Shown in pieces: positions 1 through 11,087 of a stretch of DNA of 64,000 nt (within the stretch, counting starts at the first letter, position 1; every line of letters starts with the position of its first letter). Source of the DNA: Ceratorhiza oryzae-sativae (lineage: Eukaryota; Basidiomycota; Agaricomycetes; Cantharellales; Ceratobasidiaceae). The stretch lies in the NCBI GenBank assembly GCA_030998015.1, contig JARWMV010000245.1:124001-188000 (forward strand), given 5' to 3'. The translations under genes and the position numbers were made by a program. The notes under the pieces are model-generated. The model had not been told where the DNA came from. It saw only the letters and a list, made by a program, of their open reading frames with translations, and ran no database searches.

Positions 1-101
1 GACATCGGCTCTCGTGTCGTCCACGCCGTCACGTAAGTGTTTTCTCGTCTGCTCTGTCCAACGCTGGCTGACGACGACGAAGATACGTCGGGGTGAGCCG
101 C

Positions 102-970
102 ATGGCACTCCAGCTCCCGGTCGGGGCGTTCGTTCCGCCTCCTCGGCCCGTGACCGCTACGGACGTGGCTCTGTACGTCGGGCCGGCCGCCATGGCGTCT
201 AGCGTGGACAGGCTGCACTATGTCCCGAAGGTGCTGGAGATGGGATACCGAGCCATGGACAGTGCGGCGACGACATTGATCGAGTATCACGGTCGGATGT
301 CGTCTGCTGTGTACCGGGCTCTACCGCCGGTGCTGACAGTCGACCGGTCGGCATATATACCGGTCAGGCCATTGTGGTATGACGAGTGGCCACTCGCCCT
401 CCCTCCCCTGATCCATCCGAACCTCACTCGCCCGGTCTTCGACCTCCCCCTCGCACCGCCTCAGCCTATGATCATCGCCCCTCCCCTGTTCCACTCGCCA
501 CCACCTCCGGTCGAGAGCGATGTCTCCCAACCATGTCCTGTAGACCGTCGGCCGCCAATGTCAGCGATGGTCGTTCTTGGGCAGTGCACCCCATATCGCG
601 TCCTGCCCACTCAGGACGCGATTATTCTAGATTGGGATACGGAGGAAGTCGCCAAGGAAGTCATCGACGTGGCTCCAGGCACCGAGGTAACCGCCGACCT
701 GGATCCAGATTGTGAGCCAGCGTCGAACGAGCCGAACGAGTGGGACAAGGCGAAGCAGGTCGCGGCGTATGTGCACAAATCGCACCCCACCAGCGCGACT
801 AGAAGATGTCGGTTACCAATCTTAATCCGCGTCTTCATCGTTGGTTAGTTGCCTTGTGTTCGTTCGACTGTCTGGTGTGTGCTAATCTTCTTGCTGCATT
901 AGGCTTCATCATTTGGGACATAGTCGTCCCGCTCATCAAGTGGACGTGTGGCTGCATATTCGGTTGGTGA
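102..970 (+). CDS. Probable tail-anchored membrane protein, family not recognised
   Basis: Two-exon model. Exon 1 runs from the ATG at 102 to 843; a 59-nt GT-AG intron (844-902) joins it in frame to 903-970, giving about 269 residues. The intron is supported because it completes a hydrophobic C-terminal segment (LPILIRVFIVG then FIIWDIVVPLIKW) followed by a short Cys/Trp tail and stop. The first ~240 residues are soluble and rich in Pro, with proline-rich stretches near residues 95-145 and an acidic stretch before the anchor. This looks like a cytosolic domain held to a membrane by one C-terminal helix. No enzymatic motif is visible and I do not recognise the family. An in-frame GTG lies at 93 but ATG at 102 is the plausible start. 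Upstream sequence is cut by the window edge, so an earlier exon cannot be excluded. Confidence 0.5.
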
Positions 971-1140
971 ACTATTTTGATGCATACGCTTCTGATACTG
1001 ACAAATATACTGACCTGCTCGTCTCACGTCCGTCTCTGTTTGCCGGCTGGCATCAAAACTGGTGGCATAATTAATATGCGATACGTTTCTCCCTCTTTTC
1101 TACTGAAATTTATTCAGGATGTTATTGGCGACTGAGGGCG

Positions 1141-1797
1141 ATGGTCCAGACGGGTTCGAACGAATTGGATCCCAACGCCGCCACCCCCGAGTCCCACCCC
1201 TCCACCCCTTCCCCGACTTCCCCTCCCGAAGCTCCCCTCTCCCCCTCAACCGCAGTCCCCACGCTCACTTCGCCGGGATCTACCCGTATACACGACGAAG
1301 GAGGCCGTGGTGAAAACCCAGCGCTTAACCCGGCACACGTTCCTCTTCCACCCGACCGCGATGAAGACTGGATAGTCTCGCCGCCGTCGCCACCCCCGTC
1401 GCCTCTGCCCTCTCCATCCTCGGAGACAGAGGCCACAGCCCCCTCTGACCTGGACAATGGGGAACAGCCGAGCAACCCGATGCTGATCGACACTGGGTCG
1501 ACCCTTCCTCCCAACGCCCCGACCTCCCCTCGCCCGGCAGCCGGTGCCTTGGATGTCTCGCCGGATGAGACCATTCCAGCAAATCGGAGCTTAGATGCTC
1601 CACAAGCGGACTCGACGCCAACGAGCCGGGTCAACCGACCGCCCGAGACCGGCCCGAATGATCAAGGCGGGTGGACAGTTGTTGAGCGGAAGCGCCGTGG
1701 TGGACGCGCTCCGGTTCCTGTCCCGGTGGCTAGTCTGAGTCAAAAGAAAACGAGGAGAGGGACGAGAGGAGGAAAGGGGAAGAAGAAGGAAGAGTAG
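1141..1797 (+). CDS. Disordered Pro/Ser-rich protein with basic C-terminus
   Basis: A single open frame of 218 residues from ATG to a TAG. The first 150 residues are dominated by Pro, Ser and Thr with acidic patches and look intrinsically disordered. The C-terminal ~50 residues hold a GGWTVVERKRR motif followed by a strongly basic Lys/Arg/Gly tail that could bind nucleic acid or act as a nuclear signal (inference). An intron-like acceptor (TTTATTCAG) lies just upstream at about 1116, so the ATG may be in a second exon, possibly behind a non-coding leader. The family is not recognised. Codon composition is GC-rich in third positions, which favours a real gene, but low complexity makes the frame choice less certain. 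Confidence 0.4.
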   Translation: MVQTGSNELDPNAATPESHPSTPSPTSPPEAPLSPSTAVPTLTSPGSTRIHDEGGRGENPALNPAHVPLPPDRDEDWIVSPPSPPPSPLPSPSSETEATAPSDLDNGEQPSNPMLIDTGSTLPPNAPTSPRPAAGALDVSPDETIPANRSLDAPQADSTPTSRVNRPPETGPNDQGGWTVVERKRRGGRAPVPVPVASLSQKKTRRGTRGGKGKKKEE

Positions 1798-2453
1798 TAG
1801 AGGGAGGACAATAAAGGTGACGTACAGAGACATCGGCGATGACGATGACGATGCAGATAAAATTACACATACCCCCGCCCTTCCTCGGCTTGGGGAAGCG
1901 CCAGCGTCATCCGACTCTGGACGTCGGCCTGTATGCGCGCCTGTGCGGTATCGCCTATCCCAGGGCCACCGTGCTATCTGTTGGCCCCAGACAGCGCGGG
2001 GGGTGGGGGGTGTCGTGCGGGAAGGCGGTATGGGAGACGGAAGGGGTGGAGACCAAGGTGCGGACCTGAGCCTCCCCCATCCCATCAGTCTGTCGTCGTT
2101 GCCCGAGTCCAAGCTGTCCACCCCAGTCCGAGTTTTACTATCCCTTCCCTTGCCTTCCAACATCCTAGCCTGTCTGATCCCCGTTAGATACTGTACTCGT
2201 AATCAAATGTTAGGTATTGGATATGGTAATCTCCTGTCGCTGTTCTCGAAAACTGCTATAGTTCTTGTGTGTCTTAGTTTCGTTTTATTTTTCTCTTTGG
2301 TTTCGTTTTTGACTCTTGTTGTTAATATTTGATTCGACCTGTCTGCTTTCTGGATGCCTGATCTCTTATGTCTGCTCCCTTAATTCGGCCCTGGCTTTGT
2401 CTTACATATACCCCCCCAATGATTGACCGTGCAATACCTATACTAATGTTTCT
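1798..2453. other. Intergenic, no gene seen
   Basis: Convergent intergenic stretch between the disordered protein gene and the F-box-like fragment. It is T-rich towards 2260-2330, as expected of a 3' flank. Short open frames on both strands lack recognisable motifs or splice continuity. Confidence 0.4.
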
Positions 2454-4015
2454 CTAAAAATTGCAATCCACTCCCTGGGGGGCTGTAGACCGACTCGAGC
2501 CGTGGGCAGATGACTTCAAATAAGCGCATACACTCCACCCAGCTTGACCTGATATTATCTCCCTCGATCGAACCAACCTCCAAGCGACGAAGGTTTGGGA
2601 GAATCCGAAGCATCCGAAGCACGGCCTCCCGTTGTGGCAGGCTGCATCAGTTGCGTGATGCGCTGAGCCAGCAGAGCAATACCCACCATGCTCTGAATAT
2701 GAAACGTCCAAGTCGATCTGGACCTCTCCCAAACTCGTCAATGTGGCGCCAAAGAGTGTGAGCATGACACCATGCCCCCGACCCCGGCGGCCGTTTCGTC
2801 TTGTGTAAACATCACGGCGAGATTTCAGAGTGCTCGCATTCGTTGGAGGGAGACGAAGCTCGGCCCAACAAGCGTCCTCGTTTCTGTCTTGCTCGTTGTC
2901 GTCGCGCACGTCTCTCATGTAGAGATCCTCCAACTGCTCCTGCTCGCCGACCTATGAAAGAACAGGCTCTTTACACATATGAGCAAGGCCTTGAAAACGC
3001 ACGAGGGATCCAAAAGCGTTGTCGATGGCATACAAGTTGTGGGTGGGCTCAGCCCGTAGGTGATAGCAGAAAGAGATCTCGCTTATGTTTGGATGGCGAG
3101 CAAAGAACGAGTGAATAAGACCACCGCTGGCGTCACCGTTCATCGAGGAAACCAAGGTGCCATAAAGGTGAAGCAAACGAAGAGAGGTAAACGTGACATC
3201 CTCAAGCCGAGCGCATAATCTGCTAAACAACCAGCAGTAATCTGCTATTTCGGTGGAAAGCCTCAGATTAAGGGGTTCGAGATCTGGACAAGCGCAAAAG
3301 AGTGAGGCTTCAAGGTCGACGTGTATTTCATGTTTAAATTCTGACAAGTATTGAGTATGATTCTCCCTCGGGCACAACGGGCGGAAAACACATACCTACT
3401 TGGCCAAACTCGAATGCTAGATCTCGCAAGCCACCAAGCTTGAAGGCGCTGCGCACGGTTATCATGTTAGGATAAGCAACGCGCCTCGCTCGACAGAATA
3501 ACATACGCAGTGACATGGTCTAAAACCGAAAGAAAGAGAGTGGCTGAACAAACCCATATTCAAACCAAAAGGACAAATTTCACCTCGGTTCTAATCCTAA
3601 ACGTTGTGCGAAACATGCAGAGATAAAACGAATTGAGTTTGTGGTGGTGGCTGCGTAGGATATCCATCGTGGCTGTCTCGTCAAAGAGCCAATGGGGGGT
3701 TTTCCATGTAAATCATTCGGAAACGGTACCGCCATCCATATTTTATAAAAATAGCCATGTCCGGCTTGAAAATCTCATGAATCTCGATGGCTCGCACGTA
3801 TCTCGCGACAGGCGGTCCTGGATCGGCTTCTCCCACAACGATTCATGCGCCGAGCCGTTTAAAATACATGACCTTGTTCCGGATGTATATGAATTATGCG
3901 GTATGAGTGGAGTCCAAGAAGCTGCCACCTCTGACAGAGGACAGAGGTCGAGACAAGGTCTCTTTGAGGTAGAAAAGAAAACACTCGGTCCCAGATCTCG
4001 GAGGGGGTAGCGTAT
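2454..4015 (-). pseudogene. F-box/LRR-like protein gene, frame-broken
   Basis: Reading the minus strand down from about 4015 gives a good F-box segment (PSEIWDRVFSFLPQRDLV followed by a Cys-rich helix) at 4005-3900, then a likely 49-nt intron, then a segment with RYVRAIEIHEIF. The frame breaks at the G6 run 3694-3699: one more base there would restore the continuation into FDETATMDILRSHHHKLNSF. Downstream, 3516-3334 and 3370-2985 carry leucine-spaced repeats (for example CPDLEPLNLRLS), joined by short introns to 2940-2454. No clean start was found: the frame ahead of the F-box hits a TGA at once. F-box proteins recruit substrates to SCF ubiquitin ligases. Broken start and internal shift suggest a pseudogene or a draft-quality locus. 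It belongs to the same broad class as the genes at 33.9 and 41.1 kb. Confidence 0.5.
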
Positions 4016-4472
4016 GGTAAGATTCACACGTGCTTGGAGCGGTTCTCGCGCAATCGAGGGGTCCTTGTAGATCGGAGCGAGCTTACTACCAACCTTGGGA
4101 AAACGTCATCCGCTACCAGCCCAGAGACGGGACGCTGCTCGAGGCAATCGCACTTTTAAAGGCAGCCGTTGCGGTGACGATACAGGTTCATCCATTGGGA
4201 CCAGTCGATCAAGTGCATGAACAAAGGTTGGGTGTCTGTGATGAACCACCATTTATACACGTGATTGTTCCCAGGCTTTTCTTTGCACACACATCGTTCG
4301 CGGAGTACACTGAATTATGAATGCAAAGTTGAATACCATACAAGTACAAAACTATGAGTGCACGACAAGAACATATGTTACAAGAGGGTCATCCAAACAC
4401 GCAGGGATATCCAAATGAACCAAGACCACAGAGAACCGAAACCACACACATGCGCGAGCGGAATGCAACGAC

Positions 4473-5808
4473 TTAGAGGTCAGCCATGCTCGTCAACAAC
4501 CCCGCCTGTTGGGCAGGTCCCAAGCTCGACGACCCAGCCACGCCAGTGCTCGTGCCCTCTCCTCGATCATTATTCATCGCCAGTTGGGCACTGACGTCAC
4601 CTTGCAAGTTCATCGGCACAAACACGACCTTGCTCTGAGCCGTTTTGGCCATCGACTGGAGCGCCTCGAGTTGCCGGATCTGCATCGCCGCGGGGCTAGC
4701 GAGGATATCGGCAGCCTGTCGCATGAGGCGAGCCGCATCGACTTCGGCGCGCGCCGCGATGACTTTGGATTCTCCCACGCGCTTGGCTTGGGCAGCGGAC
4801 GAGAGCGAGGCGGCCACGTCGGGCGGGAACGTGATGTCCTTGATGAGGATGCCTTCGATCGCTACACCCCACTTGCCGGCGACGTCTGACACGATCTCTT
4901 CGATTTCGAGTGCGATGGCGTCGCGCTGTAGGTGCAAAAATAGGTCAGGATATCCGAGTCGGACTGAATAGGATCGAGACGCACCTCGGTCACGACGCTC
5001 TGGACCACGCGTGCGCCCACGACCTGGCGCAAGGTCGTTTGGGCACGCTCGATAACGGCCTGGCGGAGATCGGCAATGCCAAATGCGGCACGGTAGGGGT
5101 TGGTGATTTGGTAGTAAATGACGGATTCACTGCGAAGCTTGCTCAGTGCGCGTCCATCGAGGGCATCATGAACACACTCACATCTCGACATTGACATTGT
5201 CACGCGTAATCACCGTCTGGCGTCCAATCGGCGCAATCTGGATCTTGATATCGACGCGGCGCAGCTCTTCTGAACACACGTTGACCTGCACGAGACCAGG
5301 ATCGACGGCTGTAAACGAGTTGAAATAAGTATAAATACCCCATGAGGACAACAACAAACTCACCTTTGTAGAACTGGCCGAATCGAGTAACGAGACCAAC
5401 CGAGCCCTGGTGGACCTCTTTGAACGGGTTGGGGCACGGGCAGCATGGAAGCGCTCCAAATAGACCGACGCAGGCACCCAGAGCTGTATCGCAACATCGT
5501 GGTTGAGCACGCGTTTCAAGAGCGCGCGGTGCAAGACATACCATTGATCATCGTCCCGTACAGACCGTGCTCGACGCCGCCGAGACCAAGATCTTGCGCG
5601 TACGACGTCTGCATCTCTGCCGCCTGAGCGGCTCGACCTTGATCAGGTTGGTTGGCGCGCCCGAGGGTTGTGCTGCCCGACGGCCGTTGGGCGGGGACGG
5701 GGCCGTGACGTCGGGGGCATGGTGGTCGACGACGTGGGAGTGGTTGCCAGACGAGACCGAGGGGGAGGACTGGCGGTAGGCCTTGCTGTCGGCGGGGGCT
5801 TGGGACAT
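4473..5808 (-). CDS. Stomatin-like SPFH/band-7 membrane protein
   Basis: Multi-exon gene encoding a stomatin. Minus-strand pieces splice into a continuous band-7 protein: a Cys-rich membrane hairpin (GACVGLFGALPCCPCPNPF), then QGSVGLVTRFGQFYK, VDPGLVQVNVCSEEL, IGRQTVITRDNVNV, NPYRAAFGIADLRQAVIERAQ, VVGARVVQSVVTE, RDAIALEIEEIVSDV, WGVAIEGILIKDI, ending in the oligomerisation helix with ADILASPAAMQIRQLEALQ. Introns identified include 5541-5484 (58 nt) and one ending just before RDAIALE. Stomatins are palmitoylated, inner-leaflet scaffolds that regulate channels and mitochondrial or plasma-membrane domains. The ATG at 5808 begins a Ser/Pro/His-rich leader, but that frame joins the conserved MQTSYAQDLG segment only through a one-base shift or an unseen intron near 5650. 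The core identification is firm; the first ~55 residues are not. Confidence 0.85.
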
Positions 5809-6666
5809 GGTTGGTTGCGAATGAAAGTACTTGGGATCGACAGTGTTGTTTAAATAGAACCCCATGACCGAGCGGCCATCGGCGCTTCTTGATGGCGATG
5901 CTGCGGGACCTATCTTGGCACTGACTCGATTCGTGCAAGGCATCGAGTTGCCTGGGCGTGCCGAGATGCCGGGCCTTGCACAGCCGGCTGCGATCAGCTG
6001 CGCCATGGCGTTGAAGCGCTCGCTGGGAGGTGCTTTGCTCACGTGCCAGGTCCCGGAATCGAGATTTGGACGATGTACAGCGACCGATTTGGGAAGTGGG
6101 CCTGTGCGATACCAGTTGCGGTACAGTCTTTCTGTCCGAATCTTCCCTGGGCATAGCGTGCGCACCCCTTACGTTTGTGTATTGCACCAAGTACATGTGG
6201 GGATCCGCATAGCCAAGACACGGCTTTAGGCCGATTCGCCAGTCGGCCCCACACGTGAACAAGGCGATCCTTTAGAAGGAAGACCTTGGGACTAAAATAA
6301 CACCAGCATTCCAGATGCCAACCGCATGGATGCCGTGCGTAGTCGTCTGCTTGAACTCGCGAGGATGGACTGCCGGACTGTCGAGTGACTGTCTGGGTAT
6401 AGTCGGAATCGAGTCCTGAACGCCTGGTTTGTGTTTCGAAAATTGCGCTTCGACCTTGGCTCCCTCGTATATAAACATACAACTTCAGACACGATCCAAA
6501 CATGGGCGAACAAACTGGTTGCAATAGGAAAAACTGTGTACACTACAGGATGTGTTCAACAGCAAAGCCATACGGCACGAGCGAATCAAATCATTCATAC
6601 ATACCAAACACTATAAATAACCACCCAACGCGATTCACACACTACTTCGCCCAGGAACGCCCACTA
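5809..6666. other. Intergenic; upstream region of the stomatin gene
   Basis: Between the stomatin start and the 3' end of the RGS gene. Open frames here overlap one another on both strands and show no motif, so none is called. It must hold the stomatin promoter, but no convincing TATA box at normal spacing was found. Confidence 0.4.
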
Positions 6667-8177
6667 TCAATACAGTCCAGCAAAACCCCCAACAAAACCC
6701 GGCCCACAGCATATCCCGGAGAATAGTCTGATGATACCGTCGTATGCGCGCATCATCCACAACCTTTTCGGGGCCGTATACGGGAGGTCGTCGGTACCCT
6801 GCCGTGCCGACCTGCGCGCAGGTAGATCCGACGAGATGGCTATTTGTGGGCCAGAGAGTGTGTCTTGCCAGTTTTCGGTTGGTAAAAAGGGGGATGGCAA
6901 GGGAGCGGCGTCGAGAAAAGGGGCGACGTCGTATTTGTTTGTTTTAGCGGCGAGTTCGGCGATCGCGCGTGGAGGAGGCTTGGGAGGGGGAGGGTAGGTC
7001 GTAGGTGAAGAGGCGACTGTGGGGAGTTCGAACGAGACGCCAGCATCGGCTGGGTCCACCAATTCCCAGGTGTGAAGCTGGCGCGCAGAGCGGCCAAAGA
7101 CTTGGGAACAGAACCCTCGCCAGGCCGAGTATATCTATTCGGTTGGGTCAGTATCCGAGGCCCAAGTCGCGACACTTGAGCATACCTGCATGAAACCCAA
7201 CACAGCAAAAGGGACCGAGATCAGCCGAACATACCGTTTCGAGCGAGGCGAGTCGGGAATAAAGCATATTGTGCATGCGGCAATAATCCAAGAGAGCAGG
7301 GTGAAGACGGCGCCGATGCTGTACCTATACGCGTTCAAATTCATCGGTCGAACAAATTGAAATGGATTTACGCCTACCAATATAGCTGCTTGGGGAGGTT
7401 GATGTTGGAAGCGACAGTACTCACAAAGTTTGGAACGCTGCATGTGTCGACGAGATCATATATCCGCGTGTAAGCAGGAGTAAACTAGCCAGAGACACTC
7501 AGCACTCGCAGGCATGATTTAACGGGACAAACTCACCACATCGGGATGCGTGGTCCTTTCTAGCTCGTGCAGCAGCTGGTTCCGTACGTCTGCGTCAAGG
7601 CTCAACTCCTTCTTTGCGTTCGGTCGGAGGAATGTCGCGACGATCTGCAACGTTTCCGTCCTAAAGGGCTGGTCTCTGAGTGGGGCGGGTGTTGGCGGAA
7701 GCGGCGACCACTGGGGCCACGAAGAGGATGCGGGAGAGCAACCCCAGTCGGCGGCGGTGGTGGTCGACACCGAGGCAACCTCCCCAGGCGATGTTCCGGG
7801 TATCGCCGAGTTGGACGCAAAGAGCGGGGAGGGGGAGAGGGACTGCTGTTCGGGGGGGAGAGCAAGGAAGCGGGCGCGATAGTCGTGGTACCAGACGATA
7901 AACTGGAGGTTCTCCAACGAGCGCTCCTAGACGGCGGTGAGCGGCGGGTGGTGCGAGCACGGCGAGAGACAGACCTGGAAGGCGAGATAGGCCTCGAACT
8001 CGTCCAGGCTGTGAGACGTCAGGGCCAGACTCGGACCGGGAGAGAGCCAACGCACCCGAGCGGACTGCACGCGTCGCCGGACAGGATGTTGATGAGCTTG
8101 ATCTGGCCGAGCAGCCTGCGCCGGGCGTGGCGGCCGGCCCAGCGCGAGAGCACAGCGGCGAATCCTCCCGGGGGCAT
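6667..8177 (-). CDS. RGS-domain protein with C-terminal membrane helices
   Basis: A seven-exon model reconstructs cleanly from splice sites. ATG at 8177 starts MPPGGFAAVLSRWAGRHARR; a 48-nt intron leads to LDEFEAYLAFQ; a second short intron leads to ERSLENLQFIVWYHDYRARF, the signature start of an RGS fold. The domain continues through QPFRTETLQIVATFLRP, a small exon (FTPAYTRIYDLVDTCSVPNF) and INLPKQLYW. Two or more transmembrane helices follow (IGAVFTLLSWIIAACTICFI; RLISVPFAVLGFMQIY), then a conserved Trp-rich IYSAWRGFCSQVFGR and a Pro-rich tail. RGS domains accelerate GTP hydrolysis on G-alpha subunits; the membrane helices would hold this one at the site of receptor signalling. All phases close without frameshift, so the gene looks intact. 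The last ~25 residues are less certain. Confidence 0.85.
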
Positions 8178-9094
8178 CGTGCGCGTCTCGCCGTGCTTGC
8201 CCAGACGCCGGCCTATAAGTTCTCGCGGTCTGCATCACTCTGCGCTCACCCGCGTTTGCATCCGACCTTAGCAACCGCGTCATCTAGAGCGTTCGTTCCA
8301 GTCAGGTCTGGCTCGCTTCAACCGTGTCCCTGTATATCGTTCCGAATTCTAGATCTGCCTGGCTACGCGAACTGCTCCACACGAACGCAAGTGTGGGGCT
8401 AGCTAGGATTTCATATTCGCGCCCAGCCCCGATCCACGAGACTCAATCCTCCCAAGACTCGGGCTTATTTATCCCCGCCACCCGCCTGCTCAAAGCCTCG
8501 ACCCGTCAATACACGGGTTGTGCCTGAACCAAGACGATCGATCAAAGATGGTCATACCTAAATATTGGCTTGGTGGAAGCGTTCCCTGGAACCTGTCAAT
8601 GTCATCATGTTCTTGAGCTGGAATATCCGCAGTGGACAACGATCTGGGCTTTGCCGGTAAAGACGCCATAGACACTCAACCAAGGTCTGGTGTATAATTC
8701 TTCTATATAATGGATCATATGGCGTGCGCGACTCCAGACAAAGTCTAGTCCGTTGCGCTGGCTTCGGTGTTTGCATCCTAGCTCCGGACATATCTACACT
8801 CGAACCCCTCTGATCCGACAATTTGATGGCGTGACCTAGCAACCCGGGCTAAACGCTTCAAGAATCAAACAGCACCAGTATACATCAGCAAGTATATACT
8901 TGCTTATCTGAACTTTTGGCTACCTATTGTCGAGAAAGCGGTTACCAGCGGTCTGATTTTCTTCCGGATAGCAGAGGTTCGACTGCATGTCATCCACGCA
9001 TTGCCGCCACCACACGTCTTAGCCCAATAATCAAAGAAACGACTATAAATCAGGTTTAGAAAACAACGCAACGAATAGCAGTCCAGTCATACAA
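8178..9094. other. Intergenic, no gene seen
   Basis: Upstream of the RGS gene and downstream of the MYND gene, both on the minus strand. A frame at 8842-8558 on the minus strand is open for 94 codons but has no motif and no splice continuity. Nothing else stands out. Confidence 0.35.
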
Positions 9095-9933
9095 TCAGCC
9101 ACGCCAAGTATAGTAAGACAACGCTTGCGTTGGTCCCAGGCTCGGACTCGGGGCGCGTTTCTGAACAAGGAAATGGGCAATCGCACGCAAGTCCGATTCC
9201 TCCACATTCTGGTATGATCTTCGGAGGCCGCCGTTAAACTTTAACACAACTATGCTCCCTTTCCAAGGATGGGGTGTTTCGCCTATTAGGTTGTGGACAG
9301 ACTCGTTTCGCATCTGGTTGGACAGCCGAGCCATCGAGTCTGGAGGAAATTCGAAGAAAAAGTGCAGAGGCGAACGCAAGCGTCTTCCGCCGATTCCTTT
9401 ATTGCAGACAGTGTCTGCAGGCGTCACTTGCGTCCCAAAGATATCCCCAAGATGTGGCAGCCAACGTATGGTACGAAGGGGTTCAGCGTAGCTACGCAAC
9501 TCCACAGAAGTGTAATAATACTCTGGCTGGCGGCTGGAAGTATGATTGCCTGAACGTACTGCGCGTTCGGGTTGGTTTGGTTCATGGGCGAGGGTGGGAT
9601 CGGTACTGGCGATATTGAATGAGAAAGCTGAGGAACTGGCGAGGCAGGGGCTTGCTGTGATATTTGAGAACCAGGACGGGAAGGTTGGCCAGCAAATAGA
9701 GCGCATAACTCGTTATGTGATTCGCGGTCATAATCAATGCACTGTGCCGAACAGTACCACACGTATAAACATCTATGTTATGCAAACCTCAGTACTGACC
9801 TGGTCGTGGACTGAAGCCTGGGAGCTTACCGCAGGCACCGATACAGTCCTGGATTACCGCAAGCGTTACATGTTCTCGGGAGAGAAAATGAAGAAGTTGG
9901 TGGGGATGTGGATGAACTCGAGGCCTCCATCAT
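9095..9933 (-). CDS. MYND-type zinc-finger protein
   Basis: Three-exon model. ATG at 9933 (MMEASSSTSPP) leads directly into the finger RTCNACGNPGLYRCL, which a short intron joins in phase to YVWYCSAQCIDYDRESHNELC. This gives the MYND pattern C-x2-C ... C-x2-C ... YC-x3-C ... H-x3-C at about residues 20-55. A Ser/Pro-rich linker follows, then after a second intron a conserved-looking C-terminal domain (YYYTSVELRSYAEPLRTIRW; PWKGSIVVLKFNGGLRRSYQ) reading to the stop at 9095. MYND fingers bind two zinc ions and proline-rich partner peptides. The C-terminal domain resembles an uncharacterised domain found with MYND fingers in Agaricomycetes (from memory). The exact second intron (about 9590-9545) is not resolved. 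Confidence 0.7.
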
Positions 9934-11087
9934 TCCCAACAATATCACAGATCTAGCCACAGAGATTGCATCATTATACAACACACACCCATAGGGCTCC
10001 GGCCGCGCGGCTCACCCACTTACATCCTACGAGGAGAGACCTCTGAGAATATCTTGTCGCTTGGCCATGCAGCTTCCTATCTATAAGAACACCCGGCGCC
10101 ATGCTCCACGTGGTCCCATACGGAGCAAAACGAAATAGAACTCGACGTGCTCGCTATCGATACACCCTCAGGTCTTGGAAGCATTAGTCAGCGGTCAAAG
10201 TGGTCGTCTGCCAGCCATTTCGCAACAAACCACATGCCGAGATTTTACAAGAAGCTGCATCGCCACGGGAGTGAAGGTTGTGTCTTCATAAGAGTGCATA
10301 TATGTCGAGGTTTCGAGTATGGCCCGAGTCAACGCGTGTTAGATCCGGCCATTGGCGTGCAGGGGACCATATGGTCGTTGGGTGATATACGTACGGGCGG
10401 CTGTATTTTCCCCCCTAAACGGCCTTCATCACGAAGCTCATTTAGATAAGAGGTCTAACCTATTCCGGCAATGGGCTTGGCCGATCTGGCCGAGGCTGGA
10501 GCTAACAATAGTCGCTCGCTGGTATATAGGCTCGATGCACAACTGCGTGACCGCGATAGCATGCACAAGGTCCGATTAAAGCTCGCTGTCAAGCCATCCA
10601 TTTGGTGTAAGTGTTGAAGCATCAAGGATTGTCCCAACTTTGCGCCTATAATTCAGCCCTTCAGTCCCGCACTGAAATATTTAGTCGCTCCGAGTAACCC
10701 CACTGTGTGAGTATATTGCATTGGCTAGGCTACACCTAGAACGTGCGCTGCGATGTTAACCCTATGCAGCACCAAGAAGGTGGCATTGTTTGCGTATGTT
10801 TGCATTACGGTGGTTAGATCAGGTGGTTTGCTCATTCCCATCACCTTGCCCTGGGATAGTATCTACTGTAGTAGGGCATACATAAATATATCCGCCCTAT
10901 CTCCATTGCTTTATGCGTGAACGACTATCAATAACCATATTTGGTTTGACCCGAATGGTTCGACACGAGCCTTTTTTGCCACTGAGCGTCATCCAACGGG
11001 CCCATTTCAGAACCAGTAACGTATTCTGACGTTCCCATACATGGTGACCTGGGCTGGGCAGAGTCACCACCTTGACCGCACCACAAC
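9934..11087. other. Intergenic between divergent genes
   Basis: A 1.15-kb divergent interval between the MYND gene (-) and the antiporter gene (+), so it should carry both promoters. No convincing coding frame, repeat or RNA gene was seen. A 100-codon frame at 10147-10449 lacks motifs. Confidence 0.4.

Noticed and set aside
7567..8271. 234-codon plus-strand frame
   Set aside because: Antisense of the RGS gene, whose minus-strand exons carry clear domain motifs and phased introns.
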